Both the position numbers and the translations under genes were made by a program. A DNA stretch of 64,000 nt from Xanthostigma xanthostigma. Taxonomy: Eukaryota; Arthropoda; Insecta; Raphidioptera; Raphidiidae. Shown here piece by piece: positions 1-11,316 of the stretch. Under the pieces are notes generated by a model. That model made no database searches, had not been told where the DNA came from, and saw only the letters and a program-made list of their open reading frames with translations. The stretch covers positions 80,326,948 through 80,390,947 of the forward strand of contig OY754464.1 of NCBI GenBank assembly GCA_963575645.1, read 5' to 3'. Every line of letters starts with the position of its first letter. The first letter of the stretch is position 1.

Positions 1-467
1 AAATGAATGTGTATACTACCGATGAAAATATTCAAATGGTTACAACATAATCGGACTTTTTTTATTAATGGGACATTAAATTCCCAAAAATACTTAAATA
101 TGGTGCGAGATCAAATATCTCCGCCTATTAGTGTTGAACCTAAAGACATTGGGTCACTGATTTACCAACGCGCATACGTCATACCAGTCAGACAACTTTT
201 GAATGAAATGTTTCCAAACAGATGGAGTTGTTTTTTTGTTTTATTTTTGTACAAAAAAATTGAAATAATGATTTATAAGAGCTGTTTATTATTAAAAAAG
301 CCAAGTAATATAAAAATAAATCAAAATAAAATAGAAACCTCAAGATTACCACGATAATTCAATAGAAATAACAATTAATGCAGTGATGGCTAACTCTGAT
401 CCAAGTATTTTTTCCCAATGCTAATTTCCCTATGTGCACCTTACGCATTTAGTATTTACATACTGTA
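1..467. mobile_element. Partial Tc1/mariner-type MITE (family M1), right half
   Basis: The right terminal repeat ends in CATACTGTA followed by a TA duplication at 468-469. The sequence matches the full copy at 35030-35606 and the interrupted copy at 36331-38000; the left end lies outside the window. An open frame at 7-357 resembles the central part of a mariner-like transposase (around [16 protein letters not shown] and NEMFPNRW). The catalytic core is missing, so this is a transposase fragment and not a host gene. Confidence 0.7.
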
Positions 468-590
468 TACCTACATTGCAATGTGCGGCCTATGTTCGAC
501 ATATGAGAGGCTGGTCAATAGCCTAAAATTCAGGGCCTATTTGCTACCACTCTAGGCCCGTTAGAATCATGTTTCCAACTACAATTTTTT

Positions 591-1070
591 AGTTGATCTT
601 TTTTTTTATCAGCGTGTAGAAATCAAATAAACAAATATTTTAAGTAACTTTTTATCAAAACTCAAAAATAAGAGAGAAACAGCCGTTCAAAGTTTAATAA
701 ATTTTTAAAAATTTTGTTTAATTAATTCAAAAGCCCGGTAAACGCACGTGAAGAAATGATAGCACGAATCGGAAATGCATCTCAAATAATTCGCGGAAGG
801 CCCTTACAGAAGCATGGCTACGACACACTCATCTTTGTGTTCAACAAAACGGGGACAACTTCGAACGATTTATGCGAATACTTGATAATGACATAACATA
901 TTTGCATAGTGACATAACATACCCCCAGGACGACCTCAAAATTTGATAAAATCTAATAAAACTTTGAAAGCCCGTTTCTCTTTCATTTTTGAGTTTTGAT
1001 AAAAAAGTGACTTGAAATATTTGTTCGTCTATTTGATTTCTACACGCTGTTAAAAAAAAAAAAAATCAGC
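591..1070. mobile_element. MITE with AACAGCGTGTAGAAATC terminal repeats (family M2)
   Basis: Inverted ends read AGTTGATC-T(n)-CAGCGTGTAGAAATC at the left and its complement at 1030-1070. The interior carries a short stretch resembling the C-terminal end of a mariner-like transposase (CVQQNGDNFERFM). Other copies are at 27702-28419, 28420-28925 and 48428-48838. It lies just beyond PRELI exon 3. Confidence 0.7.
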
Positions 1071-1105
1071 CTACATTAAAAGCATAACATATTTGTTGAA
1101 CTGAC

Positions 1106-4082
1106 CATTTTGGCGCAATTCTTTCGGAACCTATCCAAACCGAAAGCTTTGATTGCTCTACTGAATCCATAAACATGTGAATCGATCCAAGCCGATCTTA
1201 TCGCTATTGTTGTATTTGGATTGTCTTCGCTGACTTTATATACGACTTTCTCGATGACGCTCTGTAATGCATAAAGCCTAAGTAATTATTTTTCATGGGG
1301 TATGTTTTTCGGTGCACTTCGGAACTGTTCTCCCCAAGAAACTTTGACGGCCAGGTGAGGACAGTAAGCGGTATCATACCACACATCATTAATTTATAAT
1401 TTTAGCCTGGCGCCGCCGCCCATTCAATAGATCTCTACAATTGTATAGATTACTACCCGGTTTCACCCGGGTGCGGTAGATATAATTCAGCAAAACGTAT
1501 TTCGTTTGCGGCCTGGCGTCCGAACTAATAGCTTTGAACACATTCTAGCAGATTTTCTTCTGAACTAATAGCTTTGAGCTAACTCTATCAGATGTCGGTA
1601 CATGCTACTAAGACAGTTTTGTTTTGACAAATTTTGTAAGTTTTGTATAGTGTAAGTTGGACCAAGCAAGACATATTTACAAAATTTCATTAAAATTGGT
1701 TCAGTGGTTTCGAAGATTAGCGCGGATGAACACCGTGACACGAAATTTTTAAATATACAGGATGTTCTACAAGCTCTATGACAAACTTTGACAGACGGTA
1801 GGTCACTTGATTTTAAACATATCGATTCGTTTTTGTTTATAAGTTACAAGCATTTACAGAGGGTATGTTCCGATATGCAGTGCGAGCACTGCACAGTGCT
1901 ATCACTGTAGAAAAATTCGTTCCGTTATGGACTGCCAGTATACTGCCGCAGTACCTAGGAAAATATATGACGTCATAAATCGCCGGCATATTCTACTGTG
2001 AGCATTGGCGTTTTCGAGGTAAGGTACTCGCAGTACTTTGATCACGTGATCTGTCAAAACCACTCGAGTGCCTAACGTCTTATAAACAATCTACAGTTTA
2101 ATCACAAAAATTATAAAGTTCTGTAATTAGTTTGAATTAATAACTAAAACAATGGAAGAATTGCAAAAAATAACCTTATTAGACATTAAAATATATTCTT
2201 TTTAATGAAAAACTATTTACTTTTATTATATTATAAATTCAATTTACAATTAATATTAATTAAGATATTTTTAATTTGACAGTACTCCAACAACAGTTTT
2301 TTTTAATGAACTAGAAAACTTTATTACACTCATTTGAACGCTGCGTCAAAATTTCAAAAATTGCGGCTGACAGTATACGGGATTGCGTTCCGTTTTAAAT
2401 AGTAACCAGTATAACTGTCTATAAAGGAACGTGTTCACAGTATACTAAATTGACGTCACACTGTACAGTGGTCGCAGTGCATATCGGAACATAGCCAAGA
2501 ATAAAAAAACGTAGGCTGATAAATAGAAATATCGGTTGTTATGACAATAATTATTGTTCAAATCTTTGATTAACGTCTACATAGAACTCTTCAAGTAAAT
2601 AAAATTTCTCAGACCATACGATATATTGACAATATATCGTATGGTCTGAGAAAAATTGGTCGACAATTTTATTTACTTGAATAATTATTGTTAGTGTCAT
2701 TTTAATTATTTATTAGATATTTCGCGTGAAAGTTGTTTTTATTTATGGGGACACATGAAGCAGCTGGTCTACCATGTTGAAATCGCTACCCATCAGCAGT
2801 TACTTGAAAGAATTCAAGATGCAGCTAGCCAAACAAGAAATGATCCAAATCTCATTCCTCGAGTGACCGAATCTTTAGTTCGTCGATGTGAGGCTTGCAT
2901 TCAAGCTGAGGGTGGACATTTGGAACAATTTTTATAGTCTTAAGTTTTGTGATTATCATTTAAATTAAATTTTTATTGTTAATTGTTAATAAAGGTTAAA
3001 TGCTTGTAACTTCTAAACAAAAACGAATCGGACACATGTTTATTAAAAAAAAAAAAATTGGTTGTCTGTAAAGTCGGTTTACGGACGATAGTTTTACGTG
3101 ATAACGTCATAAAGAAACATTGATGAACTCTCTGACGTCACGCGAGAAGAGAGAAATGCGTACAAGCCGACGCTTGGGCCGATCGTGCCTCTCTATCGCT
3201 TGCACGCTCAGGCTCAGGCGGAACGTGACACTTTTTCGTGCGTGCAGCCGGTGTTTCATCAATTTATAAGACGTTATCACGTCAAAATATGTTTAAAATC
3301 AAGCAGCCTACCATCTGTCAAAGTTTGTCATAGAGCTTGTAGAACACCCTGTATAGATAGAAGATAGATAGGCAGTCAACAACTGAGTAAATATACTTAC
3401 CATGACTCGGGCATATCCTAAATTCCTTGTGTATGTAATTAATACTTTTTGTTTAGGATCAACGATCGACTCTTCAACTATCTTAACCGAATTTGCACTT
3501 ATAAAATGTTCACCCCATTTTGGAACTCTGTTAGTTTTTGTCAGTAGCCGTTTTGTAACCAGCTGCCCGTTACGAACTTCTCTTAGCACAGTATCTTCTG
3601 ATAACACGTGTGAACTGAAAAAAATTAAGATTATTGTGTCACAAATATAAATGCTAGTTTAAGTACAGTTTATAAATAAAATTTTCTAGGTGTCCATCCT
3701 GTAGAATAATACCCAAACATGTTTGTTTACGTAACCTCACAAAAACAGAAATAAAAATAGGCACATCCCCTGGAAAAATTTTACTGGCGTCTTTGGCGCT
3801 TGGCGTTATTGCTGTTACAAGGAATTAAATTTTAAAGAAATGTGATTCACTTCCAGCGGTATTACATAATAAACAAAACCATTCCCAAACAAGTAGAATA
3901 TCAAATGACGATAATAGACCACCAGTAAAATATTTTTAGACGTTTTTTATGTCTTGTGAGAGAAGTTCTAAAAAAAATCATTTTACATACCTTTGAGGGT
4001 TTGGATACCGCTTCCAAAATCCTTGTGCGACTTGTTCCCAAGTGTATTTAAAGACAGTGGTTGATTCGTAATACTTGGCCAT
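1106..4082 (-). CDS. PRELI/MSF1 domain protein (PRELID1-like), 3' end outside window
   Basis: Exons on the minus strand are 4082-3991, 3614-3401 and 1261-1106, with GT-AG junctions in phases 2 and 0. They give about 154 residues. The start MAKYYESTTVFKYTWEQV begins the PRELI domain. Exon 2 carries the family block RLLTKTNRVPKWGEHF and the EESIVDP stretch. Exon 3 has SAWIDSHVYGFSRAIKAFG, matching the end of the domain. Family members shuttle phosphatidic acid across the mitochondrial intermembrane space with TRIAP1; that role is inferred from the family. Exon 3 most likely ends at ATG followed by a GTCAGT donor (1105-1100); reading through instead hits a stop at 1076-1078. The usual C-terminal tail is not seen between 1 and 1075, so the last exon is probably left of the window. 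Intron 2 (1262-3400) is packed with nested transposons. Confidence 0.85.
1861..2497. mobile_element. MITE with GTTCCGATATRCA terminal repeats (family M3)
   Basis: Inverted ends GGTATGTTCCGATATGCAG and its complement at 2478-2497. It is a diverged copy of the cleaner element at 17558-18029 and lies inside the mariner-like element. Confidence 0.65.
2755..2937 (+). pseudogene. C-terminal remnant of a mariner-like transposase
   Basis: Sixty residues beginning MKQLVYHVEIATHQQLL and ending in a cysteine-containing CIQAEGGHLEQFL tail. The frame extends upstream through YLWGH. The LWGxxK...VY and final C-x-GGHLE pattern is typical of the C-terminus of insect mariner/IS630-type transposases. No catalytic triad remains, so it cannot be active. 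Confidence 0.7.
3049..3288 (+). repeat. Dispersed repeat R1 (unclassified), copy 1
   Basis: Begins AAATTGGTTGTCTGTAAAGT and ends GACGTTATCACGTCAAAA. An inverted ACGTGATAACGTC / GACGTTATCACGT pair lies near the ends. The same family is at 18361-18543 plus 20683-21196 (split), 31868-32560 (minus), 50008-50260 and 62590-62834. No tRNA promoter boxes or coding region were recognised, so I leave it unclassified. Confidence 0.7.
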
Positions 4083-4591
4083 GTCTAATTATTATATTTA
4101 ATCACACTTATCAATGAATCGATAATCAATAATGAATTAAAATGAATAAACACGATATTCAGTTTGAAGGTTAATTATGTAAATTGTACAAATAAGCAGC
4201 CGACAATTATTATTGATTTGTTGACTATCAATAATTAGATTTTTAGCGTAAATGCATATATTCTTATTTTTTAATAAAGCCGAAATATAAACATGTTTTT
4301 GTAGTTATCAAGAAAATTGCCAGTACATTTACATCAAGTGTCACATTTCTTTTTATAATTTTGAAATATATATTTACATTGATCTTCAAGGTTCTCAAAA
4401 TGACATTTTAATTTATTGTTATTAAAATCACTTTCCTTCAAATTAACATTCATAAATTCTTTAAATTATAACAGATAACAGAAAGGATTCCATAACAATT
4501 GATGAAAATGGACGATTAGATGAATTGTTTTGTTTCTTTATGTTGGCAGAAGTTCTAAAAGGAAGACACCTCATTTCAATGACATGTAGAT

Positions 4592-5220
4592 ATGGAGTGC
4601 TAATCTAGTGTTAGTTTGCGCCATGCATAGATATATATATTTAATAGATTGCGGATACACTAGCGCCTTCTGTCCCTTTTAGAAGCCATTTTGTATGTGG
4701 AAAACGCCGTAAAAAGCGCGCGAGATTTAAAAATATTAATTATTCTATAATATGATTTTATTGAGAGAAACAACAAAACTCACGGTAAACAGTGATATTT
4801 CGCTCCAAAACCTATTTTTATACTGAAACGTTTGAAAAATTACAAAATTAAGCATAATTATCATGTAAAAGCTTAGAACATTTTACATTGTCAGATTGGC
4901 ATCAATGCTTGTCAACCTTGATGCCAAATTGACAATGTAAAATGTTTTAAGCTTTTACATTATATTTACGCTCAATTTTGTAATTTTTGAAATGTTTCAG
5001 TATAAAAATAGGTTTCGGAGCGAAATATCACCGTTTACTGTGAGTTTTGTTGTTTTTCTCTGTAAAATCATATTATAAAATAATTAATATTTTTAAATCT
5101 CGCGCGCTTTTTACGGCGTTTTCCACGTACAAAATGGCTTCTAAAAGGTACAGGAGACGCTAGTTGTATCCGCAATCTATTAAATATATAAATCTATGGT
5201 GCAGTATTAGCACTCCATGC
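4592..5220. mobile_element. Long foldback element (family FB1), copy 1
   Basis: Two arms of about 300 bp are near-perfect reverse complements. The outer ends are ATGGAGTGCTAAT and its complement, and the arms meet around 4895-4925. Landmarks seen in both arms include CGGCGTTTTC and GCGCGCGAGATTTAAA. No open frame is present. A second copy is at 15137-15721. It lies between the divergent PRELI and 812-residue genes. Confidence 0.75.
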
Positions 5221-5922
5221 TTCATGTCGGCAATCTCAATGACTTTTTGATCATAAACAATTAATTATTACTTTTTATAAGTGAAAATTGCACCAACAAC
5301 TGTTTAACACCGGCAAAGCTCTAGAAAAAAAGAATTTCATAATTTTCTTTCGGCAAGAGAAAATTATAACGAATCCTCTAATAAAATTATTTTTCCTCCA
5401 TGATTGAAAATTCAAAATTTAAAATTTCCAACAAACGAACAGCTGATTGACGATAATGTAAAAAACATGTTTACCGACGCGTGGAGACAAATAGACGCGG
5501 ACGAAACTTGAATCAGCTCTAACTTTAAAAACTATAGTTTGTAGGTTTTTGAGTTTAATATTTTGACTTAGTTCATATTTTGCTAGCATAATTTTGATTT
5601 ATCTAGCATTTTATTAACTGAACCTGCTTTATACATGACATGTATTGTTTTGAGTGTTCAAAAAGTATTTACAATTTTTAAAAGTGTTAATTTTAAGGTC
5701 AGCTGTTCAGCTTCAAATTGAAAAGATAATGGTAATTGCAATTTTAAAGTGATGTAATAGATATGATTATACCATTATGATGTGATATTTTGAATGATAA
5801 ACTAACATAATATATATTTTACTTTTCAGTAAAATATTTGAGCTCGAAAAATTCTTAAAAAATAAAGAGTACGACTGAAATCGTCATTAAATTCAGTTCA
5901 ATTTGCGTCGAGAAAACTAATT
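5221..5922 (+). promoter_or_regulatory. Presumed 5' region of the 812-residue gene
   Basis: No repeat or open frame is recognised here. A pyrimidine-rich ACTTTTCAG at 5821-5829 would serve as a splice acceptor for a 5' untranslated exon running into the ATG at 5923. That is inference only. Confidence 0.25.
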
Positions 5923-8361
5923 ATGGAGTTAATGAGTCAAAATACCGCAGTGTTTATTGTTGATAACCATAATAATATAATTTATGATTGTCAAGTGGAA
6001 GAATATTGCAAGTGTTTAATAAATGATTTAGTAGATCGCATTTCAAGTGATTCATCTCTGCTATCCTCACAAAGTGATTACGCTGTAATTTCAAAATCTT
6101 CATTGGAAAATCATAACATCCTCTTTAACAGTAAATTAAAACCATCTCCTAACAAACAAAACAGTGAGCCATTAGATTATGTGAGTAGAATTGAATTTTC
6201 TAAGAATGGTTCTGAAAGAAATGAAAGCAGAGGATGTTTTTTTGACTCAGGATATTTATCAGATTCTGTAGTAGAAAATCGTTTTAACTCATACAATGAC
6301 TCAAAAAAATCTTTTGAGGCTGAACGCACGGTTCCAAGAAGAGCTGAAAAAGAGATTATTTATTCTGGAAATGGATCAGATATATTAAATAACGAATTCA
6401 TGCCCGATCCTCTATCGAAAGAAAATGTTTTTTCTGCTAGTTATGGCCAACCAGGACAAAATAGTTTACTAAATATCAACATTCCTTCTAATAATGAATC
6501 ACCTGATGTCAAAGTGTTAAATACGCCAGTAAAAACTTTCGTTTTGTCTCCAAATAAATCAGAAACCTACAATAAAGATAAACCAGCAATATCTTTAAAT
6601 ACAAAAGAAAGTAATTCTCCACTAAAACAAAATAATATACTTCTCAATAAAACGGAATCGATCATTAATCAGATTAATACTCCAGTATCGTCAAAGACTC
6701 TCGTAAGAAACATATTTTCTAATATATCTAATAACGTTAGAAAAATATCAGATATTACTGAGAAGAAATCTAATTTCCCGCTAAGAGACATCTTTGAGAA
6801 CAAATTTAAATTCAACAAAAAAACACATACTTTCGACTCACAGTTATCGGATTCTGTTCAAAAGAAATCTTTTGATTTCGCCGCAAAATCCTTGAAATCG
6901 CCAAGGTCACCCATAAAAAATTTGTCATCGTTTTCTACCAGTGCTACTGACATTTCAAATGACCATCCGAATGTTTTTCAACTTCAGAATAACAATATCG
7001 ATGATAAGTTAATTTCAAGGAAAAGTGTTGTTAGTGATAAAGTCACAGAAAAATCAAATCAGGTGTTGCATTCTCGAGGATTCTGTTTCGATACGAAAGT
7101 ATTAACCGAGCTTTCACGAAAAACGTACACCTTTTCTAATACTTCGAACAAAACAGTTCCGGGGAATGCATCATCTGATGTTTATATCTTTAATTCCAAA
7201 CCCAAAGAAAATTTACGGATAAAAAATAAAAAATCAAAGTATAGTGAAAGTTTTGTATTGAAACGTGAAAAACAAAAAAAGAAATTACGATTAAATGCTA
7301 GTTTAACGAAACCTACTGTTTCGAATCAAAGTTTTTGTGAGGATGATTTCGAATCAAGTTTAAGTTTTGAAGATGACAATTTTTTTGAAAAAGCAAATGA
7401 AAGTATAAGTCAGTTGAATTTCGATAGTAATAACGAATTAAATAATTTATATTTTTTCGATGATCCGACATTCGGTGAAAAAGATAGGAAAAATGATTCG
7501 GAAACAGAATTGGCTCGCTTTAATGATTTGGAAAAGTCATCGACACCGAAAGATACTTGTGAAGTAGTTTTAGAGAAAAATCAACAAATATCCGAATTGC
7601 CTACTCAGAGTAAAAAAATTAATTTGGTTCGAAGTTCTTATACGGTGTCTGAAGGATCTCAGACTGAAAATAATTTAAGTTGCATTGCTGATTACGATTG
7701 GTCAAAATTTCATCCCAACTCCTACGAACAAATCGAAAAAGATGAGAATCTAGATAACGATGACGAAAAATGGAATATTGCTCGCGATTTAAATACTGAT
7801 GCAGAATGCTTTAATTTTGTTCATAGCCAGTGGCATTCAAAAAGTTTGCCGAACCCTCATAAAGATATGACGTACCGAGTTACTGGACCGTCTGTAAATG
7901 AACATTTAGCAACCGATAACGTAAATAAGACGACCAATTTTATCCATTTCGAGCAATACTTTGATGTCGAATTGAAACGACTTACAGAAAAGAGAGATAT
8001 GATACTTAAAAACATCGATAAAGAACAAAAACTTAAATTGGCAAGCTTGTGTCACGATTATAATAGGGATATTAATTCGTGTTCAAATCCGTTCGACAGG
8101 CATCGAGTAGAAACGGCATTTTTGGAAGAGAGAAATGCGTTGGCTAATTATTATAGAAATCGAAAAGATTGGGAACTGAACCCGGTCAACACGAAAATTG
8201 AAAAATTCAAATCGGTTCAAAACGAAATTTCGCGTTTTTCTTCCTTTTACAAAAATGCTTATGCCAACTATGACTCATCATTTTTGTCTCCAGAACATCA
8301 AAATGACTTGAAAGCTCAAAATAATATTTTTAAAAAACTCGATCATTTTTATTCCGAATAA
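5923..8361 (+). CDS. Unrecognised 812-residue Ser/Asn/Lys-rich protein, single exon
   Basis: One uninterrupted frame of 812 codons from ATG to TAA, far too long to be chance in this AT-rich sequence. I do not recognise the family. No signal peptide or membrane segment is visible. Residues 1-30 are hydrophobic to mixed (VFIVDNHNNIIYD). Most of the protein is low-complexity and probably disordered, with many SP/TP sites (TPVK, SPNK, SPLK, SPRSPIK, STPK) of the kind proline-directed kinases use. Acidic patches occur near residues 470-510 and 600-630. About the last 140 residues are charged and probably helical, from FEQYFDVELKRLTEKRDM onward, with conserved-looking DRHRVETAFLEERNALANYY. This part could be a coiled coil. 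Cell-cycle or chromosome proteins often look like this, but no function is assigned. Confidence 0.8.
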   Translation: MELMSQNTAVFIVDNHNNIIYDCQVEEYCKCLINDLVDRISSDSSLLSSQSDYAVISKSSLENHNILFNSKLKPSPNKQNSEPLDYVSRIEFSKNGSERNESRGCFFDSGYLSDSVVENRFNSYNDSKKSFEAERTVPRRAEKEIIYSGNGSDILNNEFMPDPLSKENVFSASYGQPGQNSLLNINIPSNNESPDVKVLNTPVKTFVLSPNKSETYNKDKPAISLNTKESNSPLKQNNILLNKTESIINQINTPVSSKTLVRNIFSNISNNVRKISDITEKKSNFPLRDIFENKFKFNKKTHTFDSQLSDSVQKKSFDFAAKSLKSPRSPIKNLSSFSTSATDISNDHPNVFQLQNNNIDDKLISRKSVVSDKVTEKSNQVLHSRGFCFDTKVLTELSRKTYTFSNTSNKTVPGNASSDVYIFNSKPKENLRIKNKKSKYSESFVLKREKQKKKLRLNASLTKPTVSNQSFCEDDFESSLSFEDDNFFEKANESISQLNFDSNNELNNLYFFDDPTFGEKDRKNDSETELARFNDLEKSSTPKDTCEVVLEKNQQISELPTQSKKINLVRSSYTVSEGSQTENNLSCIADYDWSKFHPNSYEQIEKDENLDNDDEKWNIARDLNTDAECFNFVHSQWHSKSLPNPHKDMTYRVTGPSVNEHLATDNVNKTTNFIHFEQYFDVELKRLTEKRDMILKNIDKEQKLKLASLCHDYNRDINSCSNPFDRHRVETAFLEERNALANYYRNRKDWELNPVNTKIEKFKSVQNEISRFSSFYKNAYANYDSSFLSPEHQNDLKAQNNIFKKLDHFYSE

Positions 8362-8585
8362 CAAATTTTATTTTATTGCATTTTTTTGTTTAACAAGGAC
8401 AAACCGATTTTTAAATATTGCATCTGTTTTTGATAAATATTTAAACTTTTTTTTGTCATTTATTTTGCGTACGGCAGGAAGAAAATTTATTTTATTATTA
8501 GATTACATTTATAATTTAATTTATAGAATAGAGTTTTGTTTATTTTTATTTTTTATATTAACATTTAATAATGTTGAAGACTTTA

Positions 8586-9800
8586 CCTCAGTTAAAACCC
8601 GAAATCGTTTGAAACTATTTTTCATTAGTTAAAAGAGCGCTCTCAGTATTGACTAAATAGTTTTTTTTTTTTTTCTTTTTTTGACACCGAGTTCGATACC
8701 CGTAGCTAAAACGTAAAAACGGAAGTTCACTATTTATACTCTCCCGAGGATCTTATTTGGTTTCAAGTCAAAGATGAACACTTTAATATATTCAGAAGGG
8801 CGTTGTATGATCTGAAGTTGGCGTATGTAAAATTTGACCCATAAATGTGACCGTTATCTTCAGTTTGACCTGATAGTCAGCCCTTTGATCAAAAATACCA
8901 AACTACGATTGGAAACGTATAATAAAGTTTTAGACGGGATTGAGTGGTTAGCCCTAGGACCCTTTCTAAAACCTGAAATTGTTGAACGCTTGTTAAATTA
9001 AAAATCCAAACAGCTTTTATTTTCTACGTTTAAGGTTACCAACTATCTAGGCCAAGTACCAATTTGAATTTTCAATTTTTATAATTTAATAATTCAATTG
9101 ATACTATGACCGGCTCTCAAGTTGAACGTACGAACTAGGAGTTTTTAACAAAGGCGTTGTAAAGGAAAACTGGTATTATTTGATAAAAATAGTTTTAAGT
9201 AAAATTTTCAGCAACTATTTGAATTAATGTAGAAAATACAGCTTTTTCGGGTTTTTACAGAAACCTGGTCAGCAACTTCGGGTTTTAGCTAATTAAATAG
9301 TATATTGTGCAACTAGTGCGGCAAGTTGTCGATTGCCCACGAAAGCGAAGTTGAGCGCACTCGCTTCGCTCCTGCGCTCAACTTCGCTTTTGTGGTCAAT
9401 CGACAATGCCGCACGAGTTGCACATACTATTTTTTATTACGAATTAAATTGAATTAAAATTTTATTACGAATTAAAAAAAGAAATTAGAAGTAATAAAAA
9501 TTAAAATTAAATCATAAAAAAGTTGAAAATTCAGTTAAAATTGTCAAGAATAAAAGTCCATAATCGAAAATTTTAACCTCAAATCTGCTTCAAATGACAG
9601 TTTGTTTCGTTGACATTAACACCGTTATTATTTTGTTTTTTTCTGTGAATTTGCGTGCGGCAAACAATAATTTCAGTGCGACAAATAAAGTTTCCGCACG
9701 CAAATGAAAATAGCTACTTTTCAACCGTAACAGAATGCGTAAAGATACCACTTTTCCCGCATGAGTAATAAAAACTATTTAAACGATTTCGGTTTTAACG
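8586..9800. mobile_element. TIR element with a nested inverted-repeat element
   Basis: Left end CAGTTAAAACCCGAAATCGTT and right end ACGATTTCGGTTTTAAC are inverted copies. Nested within (about 9297-9777) is an element bounded by AATAGTAT and ATAAAAACTATTT, with a strong hairpin at 9310-9425 (GCGAAGTTGAGCGCA and its complement). A shortened copy of the nested element is at about 46655-46870. Confidence 0.5.
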
Positions 9801-10071
9801 ATAACAAGGATATGAATTTGAAATGCATCTAATACTCGATACGCACGGTATCGTACATATCGAAACTCACATTAGTACGTAATGATGAATTTGACTGATA
9901 GTCCACAAACTTTAAAATTAAAATAATATGATTTTACTTTCCCATTTTGTACGAACTAAAACTTGTGACAAAATTTCGAATTGGAGTTAATTAATTTACA
10001 ACGCTTTAGAGCCCCCAGAACGCAAATAATTTTTTTTATGTCTGTGGTCGCACTAACACTAGGTATGTTCT

Positions 10072-10225
10072 AAGAATTCAGAGAACGGGAACAGAACCGC
10101 CACCGTCTTGCGCAGTAGCTAAAACAAAATTATTTATAACTAGTGCGCAAGGCAGTCTTGCGCAGTATCAAGACTAACGGTTCTGTTACCGTTCTCTGAC
10201 TATTGGAACGAACCTACTACAAACA
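10072..10225. mobile_element. Short foldback MITE
   Basis: Inverted arms around AGAGAACGGGAACAGAACCG and CGGTTCTGTTACCGTTCTCT, with inner GCGCAAGGCAGTCTTGCGC pairing. About 150 bp and non-coding. Confidence 0.55.
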
Positions 10226-10801
10226 CCTGAGGTGAAATTGGGAGAAGTGGTTCTCTAAAGTCAAAGCAGGTTCAAAACTGGAAAATATTGTTTTTCTTTT
10301 AGAAAATGGCTTACGGATTTTGTTTGTGTGATCAGTTCCTCCTAGAAAATGCTGTAGGAATGACGATACATAGGCGTGTATTTATTTGGGAAAGTTTTAG
10401 TCGTATTTATTTGATACAAATTGAGCAATTTCAGTTTTTATCTGAAATCGCGCAATTTGATTACAGTATAAATTGAAACTTAGGTGTATTAGGATTAAAA
10501 AGCAAGTTGCTTTTGTTGTTATTTTTATTTATTTAACTGAATACTGTGTACAATACATTTAAATAAAGAAATAAATATTGTTTTAAAAAATTAGTTGTGA
10601 TCTTCGATTGTTTTTTAATCACAATAAGAGAACAATTTTTGGAAAAATGAACGTTTTATATTTTAACATTGTAACTAAGATTTTGTTTTTTCCTTGAACA
10701 TTATGATATTGTGACAAAAAAGTCACTAACCAAAATGGCTGTTTTATAGAAATTGACGGATATGTTTTTTTTTTTTTTTCACTGACACGGATATACATAT
10801 A

Positions 10802-11316
10802 CAGTGTAAACTCTATACAGATTGTATCAAATCAAAACAGTCCATAGAACATTCTGTGTGTAAGACAGAGACGATATTATATAAAGCAGTAATTAAGAAT
10901 GAGATAAATGATCGCTAATAGTTACTGTGGTTATACAATCTGGTAGTATGGTCTTTGTTTTCTACAGTAAAAATCACAATTTTATCAAATGTCGGTATTC
11001 ACTAGTGAAACTATTGATAAAATGGCTATTTATACTGTTCGGGAAAAAATCCAGATAATTAAATGGTTTTATGGTGGTAATTCAACCGCCAACATAATAA
11101 ATTTATTTGTAGTTGTTTTAATTGATAAATTGGTAAAAAGATTTACAGTGTACTGTGTACGTATTTATATATTTACGTAACCACAGTAACTATATTAGCG
11201 ATCATTTATCTTATTCTTACTTACTGCTTTAGATCTTTATATATCGTCTCTGTCTTACACACAGAATGTCCTATGAACCGTTTTGATTTGATACAATCTG
11301 TATAGTGACACTCAAG
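10802..11316 (+). mobile_element. MITE carrying the N-terminal HTH of a mariner-like transposase
   Basis: Inverted ends lie at about 10802-10850 and 11275-11316 (CTATACAGATTGTATCAAAT and complement). Inner arms share AGACAGAGACGATAT. A 63-residue frame at 10989-11180 contains MAIYTVREKIQIIKWFYG, which resembles the first helix-turn-helix of insect mariner-type transposases. The rest of the transposase is absent. Confidence 0.6.

Larger units (their letters stand above)
1756..3353 (+). mobile_element. Degenerate mariner-like element with further nested insertions
   Basis: Terminal repeats start TACAGGATGTTCTACAAGC (1756) and end GCTTGTAGAACACCCTGTA (3353). They are flanked by TA duplications at 1754-1755 and 3354-3355. 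The element contains a GGTATGTTCCGATATGC MITE (1861-2497), a Penelope-tail inverted pair (about 2560-2690), a transposase remnant (2755-2937) and a dispersed-repeat copy (3049-3288). Confidence 0.7.
1451..3360 (-). mobile_element. Non-autonomous Helitron, minus strand, split by a mariner-like element
   Basis: On the minus strand the 3' end shows a CCCGGGTGAAACCGGG hairpin shortly before a terminal GTAGT, near 1451-1475. The 5' part (GTGTCACGGTGTTCATCCGC on the minus strand) ends at about 1753, where a mariner-like element begins. The first bases of the Helitron appear to resume at about 3356. It sits in intron 2 of the PRELI gene. Confidence 0.55.
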
